In this document: piece by piece, positions 1 through 11,280 of the stretch
Position numbering within the stretch: position 1 is the first letter of the stretch
Layout: each line of letters starts with the position of its first letter
NCBI GenBank assembly: GCA_022113835.1
Contig: JAILWY010000014.1
Span: 13,079,501-13,143,500, forward strand
Direction of reading: 5' to 3'
From: Atopsyche davidsoni
Taxonomy: Eukaryota > Arthropoda > Insecta > Trichoptera > Hydrobiosidae
DNA length: 64,000 nt
Notes under the pieces: model-generated
What the model was told of the DNA's origin: nothing
Seen by the model: only the letters and a program-made list of their open reading frames with translations
The model's database searches: none
Translations under genes and position numbers: made by a program

Positions 1-3000
1 GACTACATTTAAAAAATAAATGAATCGATACAATATTGTCATATTATATGTTACTAAAAATGTATTTTTAAATATAACGAAACCGCATTTACTTAATTTT
101 TCCTGTACCTATTTTTTTTTTTTTTTATATATATGTTTGGTACCTTGCTTGTTATATACAAGGTATTTCCTGTACCTATTGAAATTGCACAATTTTGGTT
201 GTTGCAAACATTTATCTTCAGCATATTAATAACTGACACTAAAGCTTCAAACAAACGTCACAATATGTATAAAGTATCGTATGTGATATTTCAATCTTTA
301 GCTACGATAATTAGCATAAAAGTATTAAACAAACATATTGAAATAACGTTAAACTAAAATCTCTTCGATTGTTTTATTCTGGAAAATATCAAACCTAATG
401 CCACAAATAGATTTATGCATTATCAATATTGAAATGTGCAAAATCGCAGATGACAGATTGACAATTATTAACTATGAAAATTATCAAAATAGTAAAAAAA
501 AAATTTGATTGATTAAACATAAGGACGATTACTAACATTGTGTTTTTACGACATAGGCCAATAAGCTTTAACCATTTATGAACTTATTTGAACGAAACTA
601 AAAACGATGCTCTATTTTAGAAGTTATAAAATGATATCAAACTAATACACACTTAATCCCTAGAATCAAAGAGGTTTTATGAATTCAGATATCTTAATCA
701 TTTCATCAGTTTATAATCTGAGATAAGATCTTGAACCATATAGATGCTCCAGATGATCCAGATTATGCTTATAGATCATATTATAATCTTTACAATAGGT
801 CCTTTAATTTGTGGAAACAATGTTAACAATTTTTCTGCAAGATCTCTAGTATCACTCATCACACAGTTGTTATATTTTTGTACATTTTAGTTAGTTTTTT
901 TTAAGTTATACATTTTTATAATATTAATCCCGTTTTTTTAAATAATATATTTTTTCATACAGTATTTTCCCAAATTTCTTCAATTTGTACCTAATATATC
1001 TCATAAGAAAATAAGTATCTGAAATTGCGACCTTATAATCTGAACAATTATCATAAATTGTTTGCGTGTTTGGAAAATTATCATTATTTTTCAAAATATT
1101 TTTCGTGGACAAATTTTACTGTCATATGCTCAAAATGTTAATGGAGTTTTGCAATCACAGATCAACACCATACCATCAACCAAATTAAAAGTTCGAAATA
1201 TTTTTATGCTTAACGATTTCCAATGAAATTATGAAAATTTGAATGTGTTTCCTATCTTTTTATTCATCGTAACGTCGACCTGTGTTAACCAATGGGTATA
1301 CTTTTGACACTTTTGACCAAGCTGAATCATCATATTGTTTAGTTACGTCAATTTTATCATTTAAATTCATCATTTATTGTCCGTTTTACAAATAAAATCA
1401 AACCATTCAATAGTAAAATCATACATCTTTCATTTAAATATATTCGTTTCTTACTTTCTACTTCGTAACCTAATATTTCATAGATTTGCATTTTTTCGCA
1501 TTCGAGATTTTTTATTATTGATTTTTATATCAATGTAGCTAAAGCTAACTGTGCTTATATAAAATTTTAGTTCTTATTTTTTATGATTTTTTATGAGGTA
1601 GTTCTAACATTAATTTAGGCCAGTGATCACATTCGTTTCGGTAACATGAATTCTATGGAAAATATAAACGAAAAGGCTTTTGGCATTTTCGGCGTAAGAT
1701 CTGTAGATTAGTTGACTGAATGACGTAACGGAGGGCTGTCATAGTTTGGGCGAGATGAACCAGAAAATAAGACAAGCAAAAACCACTGGTGCACTGTTTT
1801 ATGAGGCCAGGACCAACAACAAGCTGTAACAATAAATATGATGACGAACATGCCTCATCGCATAGTATAACCAAAACATATAAATAATACCTAGCTATAA
1901 ACTATTCGATCAGATATAAACCTTGGTTTTCAAGGGATTAATCATTAAGTTGTAGCTCAAATTTGATGTTGACCTTTTTGATTATTATCACAGCTAATTT
2001 ATGGTCGATTAAACAATTAAACCGACTATTTTATTGAATAACTCGCTTTTATTTGCGGCTGTGCTTAGTGTGGAACGAGTCATCTTCGCTACGCGGCATT
2101 GATTTTTTTATTTTATTTGTTTTGACTCCATCACCGAGAGAACCAACAATTCCAAGATTACATTGCCTTCACGATAGTGTTATGATCGGAAATTGAATGG
2201 TTTTTCAAGTGACTAAAAACATCTGCAACTGTGGTTTGCTATGACTCCGAAATTTGCTCTGTTATATACTGGAAAATGTACAATTGATTATTATGTATTT
2301 TTTTTCATATTGGCCATACTCTTAAAATTAAACTGTATTTTTGTTCAAAACTCGGAAATAAAAAGTACAAAACTCCATTTATTGGAATAATTAAATAGCA
2401 CAAGAGCTGCGCCATAGTCAGTGCAAGTTGTAAACAAAAAACAAATGAAACATTCTCTGTCGTTGACGTTCACTTGTTTTGTATACAATGACTTCCATTG
2501 TTGGACCAATCATTGTTGTGGAATTCTATTCATTTGCCTGTTTTATTTAATTTATTTTATAAATAAAGTAAGCATTAAGTGCTGTGCATCATTTATCCTG
2601 TAGAGCACGAAATGCATCGAAAATCACTCTAAATTTACATTTTGTTATAATAATAAAATGCTTTTATTTTTAGCACATATAGTTATATTAAACTGTTTTT
2701 AAAGCCATGCTAAAATTTTGGATATGTTTACTGAATCATAAAAAAAGTAGTATATTCTTTTAAGCAGAATTCAACCTTGATACGATGTCAACAAAGCACT
2801 CAGCGCAGAGCAAATCACAATTGAAAATAACTTTGATTAGATGATGAATTTTAAGAAACAATTAACAATTTAAACAGAATTGTTATTGTGAAAACACTCA
2901 TTGCTTCAACTGAGCTTAAACTCATAAGGTGGATTTTATTGATTCTTCTTCTTGAAATATACTAAATATGCGTTCATGTGCTTAGAATTATATGTTCACG

Positions 3001-3700
3001 TTTCAAATCTACTTTACTTTACGGGTAATAATGCATTTAACGCTACTGGCTTTAAAATCAATTAAAAGTAGACATTGATTGAACAACACAAATGTTTTAC
3101 TGTAGATACACAGCAGATTAATAAAGCACGCTTTCTATCGACGCATCAATACTTGCATTACTTACCAAAAAAATGAAAAACATACATTTTAATAATCAGC
3201 AGTTACCACATAAAGTTATAGTCAGTAAAAATGATAAAATTTGCATCAGGTAACTATGTACCTTTTAAATGAATAATGTAACTTTTAAACATTATTGATA
3301 CTAAAAAACATGTGTTGATTTTACGACATCGACATTACAATGCGCTTTAAATACGGGAAAAATATAAAAAAATAACAATATATATCAAACGTATCCTTAT
3401 GGCATAATTTTCAATGATTTCAGCTGATTATTGGTATTATATTTTGTTACCAATAAGACATGTAAAATTTAAAAAAAATTATTAATTTAGTATAAATGAT
3501 CAATTTTCATCTCTTTATAAATTTATGAAGAAAAATATTTATTATATCTAAAAAATAAGTGTATTTTTCATACCTAAGCACTACTTAAAACCAAACATAC
3601 TCTTGTTCACATTTTCAACATAATATAGGTCACAAAATATTTAAATTATCTGATGCCACCATTAACACAATTCTTGTTTTATTCACTTGGATAATATTTG
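1..3700. other. AT-rich intergenic DNA without recognisable genes
   Basis: Strongly AT-rich sequence with many homopolymer runs. Only short open frames occur, none with a recognisable motif, a splice-compatible neighbour or a signal peptide. I saw no tRNA, no long repeat and no transposase remnant here. It may hold regulatory DNA or introns of a gene lying outside the window. Confidence 0.6.
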
Positions 3701-3719
3701 TAAAAGGACACCAAAATAC

Positions 3720-4076
3720 GACAACAACTGCAAGAATCCGGCGCCGAAGACAAGTTGCGCGGCACTTATCAGCTGTTGTCGCTTGACAGGGCAGGAAGTC
3801 TTTCAAAGTTGAACGTTTCGCCGTGGCGATAACTAATCGCCGCCGCGGCTGGCCGTCGACTAACCGAAACGAGAGATAAAATATTTCATCGTAATTACCT
3901 TTGTTGATATTTTGTGTTGATACAAGCGCCTGTATGGGCCGCGATGAATGCGAGCCTATTCAAACTGCGTGCGCGTGTCTGTGCCCGCTGCACAGGTATT
4001 CAGATTTCGTCGTACAATTCGTCGAATAGAAAGCGCTCAAGAATTTATCAAAGTTTTGGTCTCTCATTTAAGCAGG
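3720..4076 (+). promoter_or_regulatory. GC/CpG-rich island, possible promoter and 5' exon
   Basis: A GC- and CpG-rich block stands out in very AT-rich DNA. It contains GGCGCCG, several CGCCG runs and TCGTCG. On the plus strand it ends at a good splice donor (AAGCAG|GTAAAT near 4076), preceded by an open frame from 3914 that is rich in Arg and Ser. This could be the promoter and first exon of a gene whose remaining exons I could not find, or a conserved non-coding element. The protein frame matches nothing I recognise, so I do not call it a CDS. Confidence 0.3.
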
Positions 4077-4140
4077 TAAATCAAAGACTTCTTAATTTTA
4101 TTTGTCACTTATATCCATTACATATGTTTATTTTTTTATT

Positions 4141-4310
4141 AAACGTCAATCAGATGCGTATTTATTACGCATTACTAATATGATTAGGCACATTAGTTCA
4201 TACATAGAAGATGATTTCACACACACCCACACAAATCACGATGATATTTTTCTGAGAGTTTCTTTAAATCATCTTCTATGTATGAACTAATGTGCCTAAT
4301 CATATTAGTA
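4141..4310. repeat. Fold-back repeat F, copy 1
   Basis: Two 44-nt arms (4173-4216 and 4267-4310) are perfect reverse complements separated by 50 bp. The outer flank beginning GTCAATCAGATGCG at about 4145 is shared with copies near 10562 and 58712. The structure suggests a MITE or fold-back element able to form a long hairpin. No coding potential. Confidence 0.8.
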
Positions 4311-6060
4311 TGTACTTATATCCATTGTCATTTTTTTATCATGATTCGATTTGCCTTTATAGGGCGCTAAAGTCTCGCCATCTCAGTGATTTATCCATGA
4401 ATCTTATTCATCGATATTTATCGATATTTCAGGGTCTTTTTTTATTGCGTGTATGCCACGTCAAAGCTTACAAATACTCCGATGAAATTTTTTTGGTACG
4501 AGTGGTGAAGTCGATATTAACCAAAATATAGTTACCTTTGCGACAAAAGTATAAATTTTAACACTTCACACCTTTATACACCTCAAATTATATTTTGTTT
4601 TTTGGATTTTAGATATCGATAATTTACTTCAAAATTAATTTAATACTATCAAATCTATCATTTACGATGTCTCGTTTAAAACTTTATCTTTTTAAATTTT
4701 ACGTAATTGTAATTAATTTTAAAAAACAGAGACTTCGTAACAAACAAAACTCTTTCACTAAACTTAAGTGTTACAAGTCAACTCGATTAGTAACACGGCA
4801 CACCATTCCCATTACACAAATCATAATATGTTACATTACATCCTGTCAAATAAGCTTTTTGACGATTTCAAAATATATTTTCTTAGAGTTTTCCATCGTG
4901 AAATACATACGATGTACGTTTTAAAATATATGGATTATAATGACCATTTTTTTATTAATTTCCTAATACAATTTACTAAATCTGTCGCTTTCGCATCTTG
5001 CTTCTACCAATTTCCATACTTTTCACTTCCAACCGATCCGTGACACGCACACAGCTCCGCAGCTAAATACTACCAAGGGTTAACTTTTACTACATGCAGT
5101 TAGCATACGCCAAATCCAGTACCTTTAACTATAAAACAATTTATAAGTTATTCGAAGCATTACCTAACTTTTGTCTAAAACGGTAATCAGCTGTGTAAGT
5201 CGTCGATACTTTTGTAATCCACAACCATTCTACTATTACATGTAGAGCATGTGAAAATTCTTCGACCACCCTAAAGATATATTTTTTTAGATGTGTTCTA
5301 TAGTTCTACTTTGCCTTAACTTAATCAACGCTAGTTTTCAAAAACAAAATAAATTGGGAAATAAGTACAAATTAAATTATATTATATACCTACATGACTT
5401 CTATTCATGCTTAGTTTTTCAATATCAAAACATAAATTTCAATTTTAAAAAATCTACGTTTTTTATAAACATGGATGTATTGATTTTTTGGGTATTGAAC
5501 GTATTTTTTTTTAATGTTCTAAACTATAACGCCAAATACTGAAATAGTTTGAGTATCAAATGATTTTGATGATCTTCTAGCTGAAATTTATCATAAAAAT
5601 CTTCAGATCAATCTACGTTTTACATTTATTCAGGCAACAGGCCTAGTGTGGAGCTGCTGGCACAGCCAAACATAATCTTCAATCAACATAAATTTCATCC
5701 TTCATTAGACAGATCCTTGGATCATCTCGCTCAGGACTATTCCTGGAGTTGCGTCACAACTCCACTTATTTTTTCCTTTATTGTTCGCTCCACGTGGGAG
5801 AGATTCTGATTATCAATTTATAAATCACTCTATAAGAATAAGAGGCCGTACCAAAAAAGCCCAATAACAAATATTTTAAATAAATTAATAATTTAGGACT
5901 TTTTTTTAATGTGTGTATTAATTATTAGTATTTTTATTATGCGCAAACAAATAAACCTCAAAAAACCTTTAATAACCCTAGCAAAAATATAATATTTGAA
6001 CCCCCACACCTGCTTACAATTGCAGCATGGCGATCACCACAGCCCTCTTTTAAGAATACA
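4311..6060. other. AT-rich intergenic DNA
   Basis: No supported gene. The open frames around 4292-5542 are AT-rich, low-complexity translations (Phe, Leu, Ile, Asn, Lys, Tyr) without domain signatures. A slightly GC-richer stretch near 5636-5770 looks like older unique or repeat-derived sequence that I cannot classify. Confidence 0.5.
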
Positions 6061-6306
6061 ATGACTGTATACGTAAAAAATGTTTTTGAATACGAGACTT
6101 TATGGTTGGAAAACAAAAATTATAGCCACTGGACCAAGTGTATGTTACAACTGTTGTCATGTTTATTATTATTTTTAGTATTCACTTCTGCTTTCAAATC
6201 TCCGGCACTATCAGCGTCGTGTTTGTGTATAGTGTGTGATTATAATGACATTACGGACGATGAGTTTGGAGGAAGTCCAGTACGTACATACAAGGTGTAC
6301 TTGTAA
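6061..6306 (+). other. Uncertain 81-codon open frame with a hydrophobic segment
   Basis: An open frame of 81 codons contains a hydrophobic stretch at about residues 29-43, rich in Leu, Phe and Val. It is followed by a Cys-containing segment and an acidic tail with DDEFGG. A possible donor (TACAAG|GTGTAC) lies near its end, so it could be a first exon. I found no matching downstream exon and recognise no family. It may equally be chance. Confidence 0.2.
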
Positions 6307-6823
6307 TTTTTGTTAGTGTTTTTAGTCGTGTACATTGGAGTAGAGCCATGCAATAAAAGGTGCAATGGAATACCTGAGAATTACACCATTTTTTGTTTAT
6401 ATTACGTTCAAGTGTGTGCAAGCATTATCTTTGAAGCTATTAACGTAGTTGCGCAATGAGTAAATTTGATAAAATACCTTCAAAGTGTACGTTTATTTTA
6501 AGAGCTTTGTTTAATCTAATAATTAGGTTTCATTGAATATTTATGTTTCATCACTTTATCTACTTTCTTTCTTTGTTTTTTTTATTCTAAACTCATATAA
6601 AATCAATGAGAATCTATTAACGAGCCAGAGTCGAATAACAGGCAGATAAGCAAGCGGACAAAGCGATAAGAAAGAACTGCTGTGTTTAGCTAATCGCGTC
6701 TGTGGCATCTTCCTTGGTGTATAGTAATAATCACTTTTTTGTAAGGTTCAATCATATCCAGGGGTATATAACTTTAACATAATCAGATCACCTCTATTAT
6801 TAAAAAAAAATGTAGGTTTTTTT

Positions 6824-7030
6824 GGTACTTGTTTTTTATCCGACCACCAAATTTTTTTAATGTACATGTACTCGCAGAGATAAGAATCTATCATATGACG
6901 ATGAGTCCCGTTGTGGCGTTTATTTCGTTCATTGCAGATTTCCATGACCGCTCGATTCGTTGGGTTAGGTTAGGTTAAAAAAAAAAGGTTAGGTACAAGT
7001 TTTTTGGTGGTCGGATAAAAAACAAGTACC
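6824..7030. repeat. Nested inverted-repeat element with TTAGG motifs
   Basis: The 28-nt arms at 6824-6851 and 7003-7030 are perfect reverse complements. A second, imperfect inverted pair (around 6850-6866 and 7061-7080, TTTTTTTAATGTAC and its complement) overlaps them. Between the arms lies GGTTAGGTTAGGTT at 6963-6976, resembling the insect telomeric unit. It is most likely a short non-autonomous DNA transposon or fold-back element. Confidence 0.65.
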
Positions 7031-7319
7031 GTTTTTTTTATGGTCAGTACAGATATTTTTACGGTACATTAAAAAAAACTTTTTTTTACAGACAATGAAA
7101 TCGTAAGTGATATGACTCTACGGCAGATTACCACGTTACAGATGATTTTTTGTAATAATGAAATTACTCTTTTTATAATATAACCCCAATTATTAAATTG
7201 AAAAATTGAAAAATCCTTTATTAACAAAATATTCCTCGCTGTGTTGGGCTTGTAAAATGTTGCCTGTAATTGTGTATTGGATAGACTATCTGTCATTAAA
7301 TCTTCATTTTTCCAACCTT

Positions 7320-7540
7320 CGCTGCCCGCCACACGTACCCGCGTTTATTCGACATGGCAACATTACACGGCACCACAATGGCGCGGAGGAGAGCGGCGGC
7401 AGCTAATTGCGCCGCCCGGCTCGTCCATTGTCACCGGCTTTTCAAAACGGAACCCGACTTCCGGCCCGGGCTTGCCGCGCAAAACTGGCCACTTCCGGAT
7501 CGTGACGTAACCGCTGACGGCTCCATGGGAACTAAATAAA
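7320..7540. other. GC-rich island, unassigned
   Basis: A GC-rich block of about 220 bp in AT-rich surroundings is open in several frames on both strands, as expected for GC-rich DNA. No protein motif is recognisable. It could be a conserved non-coding element or a promoter. Confidence 0.3.
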
Positions 7541-8760
7541 TACACCTCTGCAGCTGGGGTTTATTAATGTGATTTTTATATGCATGTACTAAATAAGTTT
7601 GTTTTATGTGTGAATTATTACTAAAATGATCCGCCAATGATCCAATGGGTTCAAAATTTTGTGTATATTCAATATTTTAAAAAAATGTCTATGTATATAA
7701 ATTTGTAATAATTATTTTACTAGTTTTGTTGATAGCTTATTAAAATAGCCAATATTGTTTGCACAGCCTAATAAAAAAACAAAATATCGGAATCACTGTA
7801 ATTGTGATTTTAATGAAATTCTATCATGAATTTTCTGTTGTTTTTTATATAAAAATCTTAAATATTTTTTTATGATTAGTGATATATTACATACAATTAT
7901 TTTTTATTTATATATGTTTATACTGCACAGCAATAATATTTTGATTTACTTTATATACATCATTATTGTTATAATTATTGGTGTTGTTATTTTGAGTACA
8001 AAATCCATAAGTGTTTTTATGTATGTATAAAAATTTATATAGTTTGTATGTGTATCCAGTTACGTCCATTATACATTGTGTACTTTTAACCCAGATTATC
8101 ATTCTATAAAATGACACACATTTGAAAGTCTGCATTGTTTGTCATATTAAAACGTCCACACGAATAGCCTTTCTGTCTAGATATTCTGTTTTTATGTGGC
8201 TACTACATTTTTAACGCGCTATCAGTGCAGATAAATATAAATAATGGATGACAATACCTCTCTAATCTAGTTTTCTAATGAGACACAGGATGGTTCATAA
8301 AAATGGGTTGTATAGATATTTAAAAAAATTGTTTTAACCTATGTGTATTTTTTTAACCTAACCTTACCAAATGTTTTCGTAGGACAAAAACGCAAAAAAT
8401 TGGAGGTATGTACATTAATATCAGTGGCGTATGGACATTGTTAGATTGAATATCGTATAAATGCGTAAAAATCACATCTTTAAACATTTTTCGTATACAA
8501 AAAAATGTGTTGAATTTCTAAAATATACGACGTTTTAAAGATAATACACTGGAACACCTAACGTATTGTTAAAAAGATACTGTGCAATTGAAACATATCG
8601 GTTTGGTTTTATAAAATATATATGCAGTGTTTATTATAATAGAATACAAAATACTACTTTAAGAATTTAAAAAAACTTACCATTCCTTTTGACTTTTACT
8701 AATTGTTTTCGTATAAAATTAAAGTCGATTGAATATTTTCTTTAAAATTCAATTTAAAAA
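7541..8760. other. AT-rich intergenic DNA
   Basis: Nothing recognisable. Sequence is dominated by A/T homopolymers and short open frames rich in Asn, Tyr and Lys. Confidence 0.5.
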
Positions 8761-8809
8761 AACTGTTACTTATGAAGAGCACATATGGAATTTATAATTA
8801 GAAACCGGG

Positions 8810-9030
8810 TAGATACAAGTTGCTAATCCCCCGAGCAAATCGTGCCTCGGCCAAGAGCACGTGATTGCGAGATTCCGTTCAGGTGTAAATGACAGGTGTG
8901 AAGGCCCGCAGCCCCGAGCTGGAACTAATTCCTGAACCACCGCGGCCTTCCGCCCCCGACCCTCGCGCGGGTCCTTCCAGACACACTTGCCTACTATCGC
9001 AGTGGCGTAGTCCTCAATCCCAGTAGAACA
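8810..9030. other. GC-rich island, unassigned
   Basis: A compact GC-rich block contains CGCGGCCTTCCGCCCCCG and CTCGCGCGGG within AT-rich DNA. The minus-strand open frame over it (8770-9036) has no recognisable motif. It is a candidate regulatory element. Confidence 0.3.
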
Positions 9031-9039
9031 AAACAATCC

Positions 9040-10560
9040 TCTTTAATCCTGCTTTTCCAACAACTGTATCCAAAATATCGATCATTTTATACAAATAATG
9101 TGTATTTTGAAAATAACAATGGTATATATATATATTTATATATATATATATCAGTTTAGTTGTGCATCTGATGATGGTCTAGTCTATTTGGTCGAAACTA
9201 GTAATGCAAAAAATTTAATAAACTCAAAGTGAAGACAAAATACTAAGGTACTTTTATCATTATCAATTTTTTAACTAACCATTATCATCAGTGCTGCAGA
9301 CCTTGTTGATTATTTTCCCAACGTTTTGTGTTCTACGCTTATATTTTTGATATTTAAATATATGCTGATACTATTAAACGCTTGTACTTCCTTGCTACTT
9401 CTAAGGAAAACAAATCAGCTTAAATGCATAAAAAAGAAACTACGATAATTTTCACCTTAAAAGCAAACTTCCATCACATTTCCGTAGTCGGCCTGTTGAT
9501 AAGTAAATGTTGCATTTCGATATAAAAAAAAACACTCACAATCAATCACGAAGGTTTTATTGCAAAAAAGTAAATTAAAAACTATTTTAAGCATGCTTCT
9601 CGTGAAAATAGCGCAAAGTTTTTTTTTTCTATTTTCTTGTTGGTTTGTTTATTTTTTCTAACTCACGCACGTCCATGCCTCAACGATAGTTTTGTAAGCT
9701 TGAACGAAGCACTTCAGTGGAGGAGTTTTCTAAGAGCGGGGTGTGAACGCGTTTTTAGGGGAGTTTATTTATTTCATTAGAGATTTCTGTACCCCCTAAA
9801 TAAAGGAAAGATTTAGATTTGTGTAATTTAAACCACCGTTACGCAACGTGGTTGGAAACAATTGTTTTTAAATATTTACAAAATTAAGTAACAATTTCTA
9901 TAAAATATATTCCCAAGTGTATATTTGTGTACACAAGATAATAAAAATCATAATTATTAAAACAATATAAAAAATTTATGTGTACATTTGTTTTTTATAT
10001 ATATTTATATAATTGTTTCTTGGTAGGTTAAAAATACCGATTGCTTTATCAAGATCAAATATGGGACCCCATGATCGAAAGACTAATGTTTCAATCACTG
10101 AGTCATGAGGATTAGAACATCACTCAATAGTCGTTGAATAGTCGCTGAATACTTGACTTCCTCAATAAAAAAAATGTTGTGCTTTATTTTTTCAAATAAA
10201 AAACAAAAACTTTCGTAAAAAAAAGTTTTTTTCATCGCGAGAAAACTCATATTGTATTCTGTCAAATCTTAAGTCTACATCCATTATGTTGACTTTTGAG
10301 TTTTTTGTTTGAGTTTGGTCACTTGAGCAAGCACTCTTGTTTCATGATTTTGTACTTTTCTTGATAAATTAGTTTGCATAAATTTCATGTAAAATGTGTA
10401 CTTTTTAACTTTTCTCCTCACAAGGAACATTTTAATTTAAATTAATATTTTTATAATCATATTCAATGAAATTGAAATTTCAAAAAATAGTTTGATCTCG
10501 GCATCGAATGTAAACGAAACAACATAACTATCAAGTAAACGTATATCTATTTTTTGGATT
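9040..10560. other. AT-rich intergenic DNA with a TA-rich microsatellite
   Basis: A TA/TATT-type simple repeat occupies about 9122-9151. Just after it is CTGATGATGGTCTAGTC...GGTCGAAACTAG, which resembles the non-coding tails of some insect retroelements. This is an impression and not an identification. No genes are seen. Confidence 0.4.
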
Positions 10561-10561
10561 G

Positions 10562-10725
10562 GACGTCAATCAGATGCGTATTTATTACCCATTACGGGTT
10601 TATTAAATTATTACTAATATGTGGATTCAAATCACACACAAATCACGATTATATTTTTCTGAGAGTTTCTTTAAATCATCTTCTATGTATCAACTAATGT
10701 GCATAATCATATTAGTAATAATATG
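10562..10725. repeat. Fold-back repeat F, copy 2 (degenerate)
   Basis: Begins with the GTCAATCAGATGCGTATTTATTA flank, then ATTACGGGTTTATTA and TACTAATATG, and ends with an arm close to that of copy 1 (ATCTTCTATGTATCAACTAATG). The left arm is mostly deleted, so only the right arm and centre remain. Confidence 0.7.
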
Positions 10726-11020
10726 AAGTAAACGGTTACATTATTGAGTTTATTTAATATAATTACACTTCTTTTTTTTAAATAAATTTTTGAATAAATT
10801 CACACATGAAACGACGAGAAACATAAGATAAACATGTCAATTATAACAAAAGATTTTTTCTGACCTCTCGGAAAAGATACCAAAACAATATAGAAATATA
10901 CGTTTGCACCAAAACACAAACAAACTAACCATTTTTACTTTTATCAATATCACAAGCTTTTTATCTGGTGTTTTGTGTGCTGTCGTGAGTTTAAAAAACC
11001 CGTAAATAACCATCTGAGTG
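10726..11020. other. AT-rich spacer with an isolated copy of a repeat end
   Basis: Positions 10799-10820 match the terminal repeat of the small inverted-repeat element at 51776-51901 (CACACATGAAACGACGAGAA). No partner arm was seen close by. Confidence 0.4.
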
Positions 11021-11280
11021 CTAAAAGGTACACGGGGTGGCGATGCACCCCAAAAATGTTAGTTTGTCATTCCCCGCCGCCATTTGTTCCCGCGCCTGAC
11101 AGCTGACAGCGCGGGAAGCAAGAGCTTTTGGCGGCAAAACCCAACCAGAGACAACGATGCCCGCCATAGATACGGGGAACTTTTTATGGCTATTAAAGAT
11201 GAAACTGCTGGCTTGATGTAAGACCATAACTTACCGAGCTTGATAAAAATATGAGCGAAACTTGAAACTGGCGGCCGTTA
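11021..11280. other. GC-rich island, unassigned
   Basis: A GC-rich block contains CCCCGCCGCCATTTG and a palindrome-like CAGCTGACAGC, followed by a TTTTATGGC motif typical of Hox/Caudal-type binding sites. The 68-codon minus-strand frame over it has no recognisable homology. A conserved regulatory element is my preferred reading, at low confidence. Confidence 0.3.
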
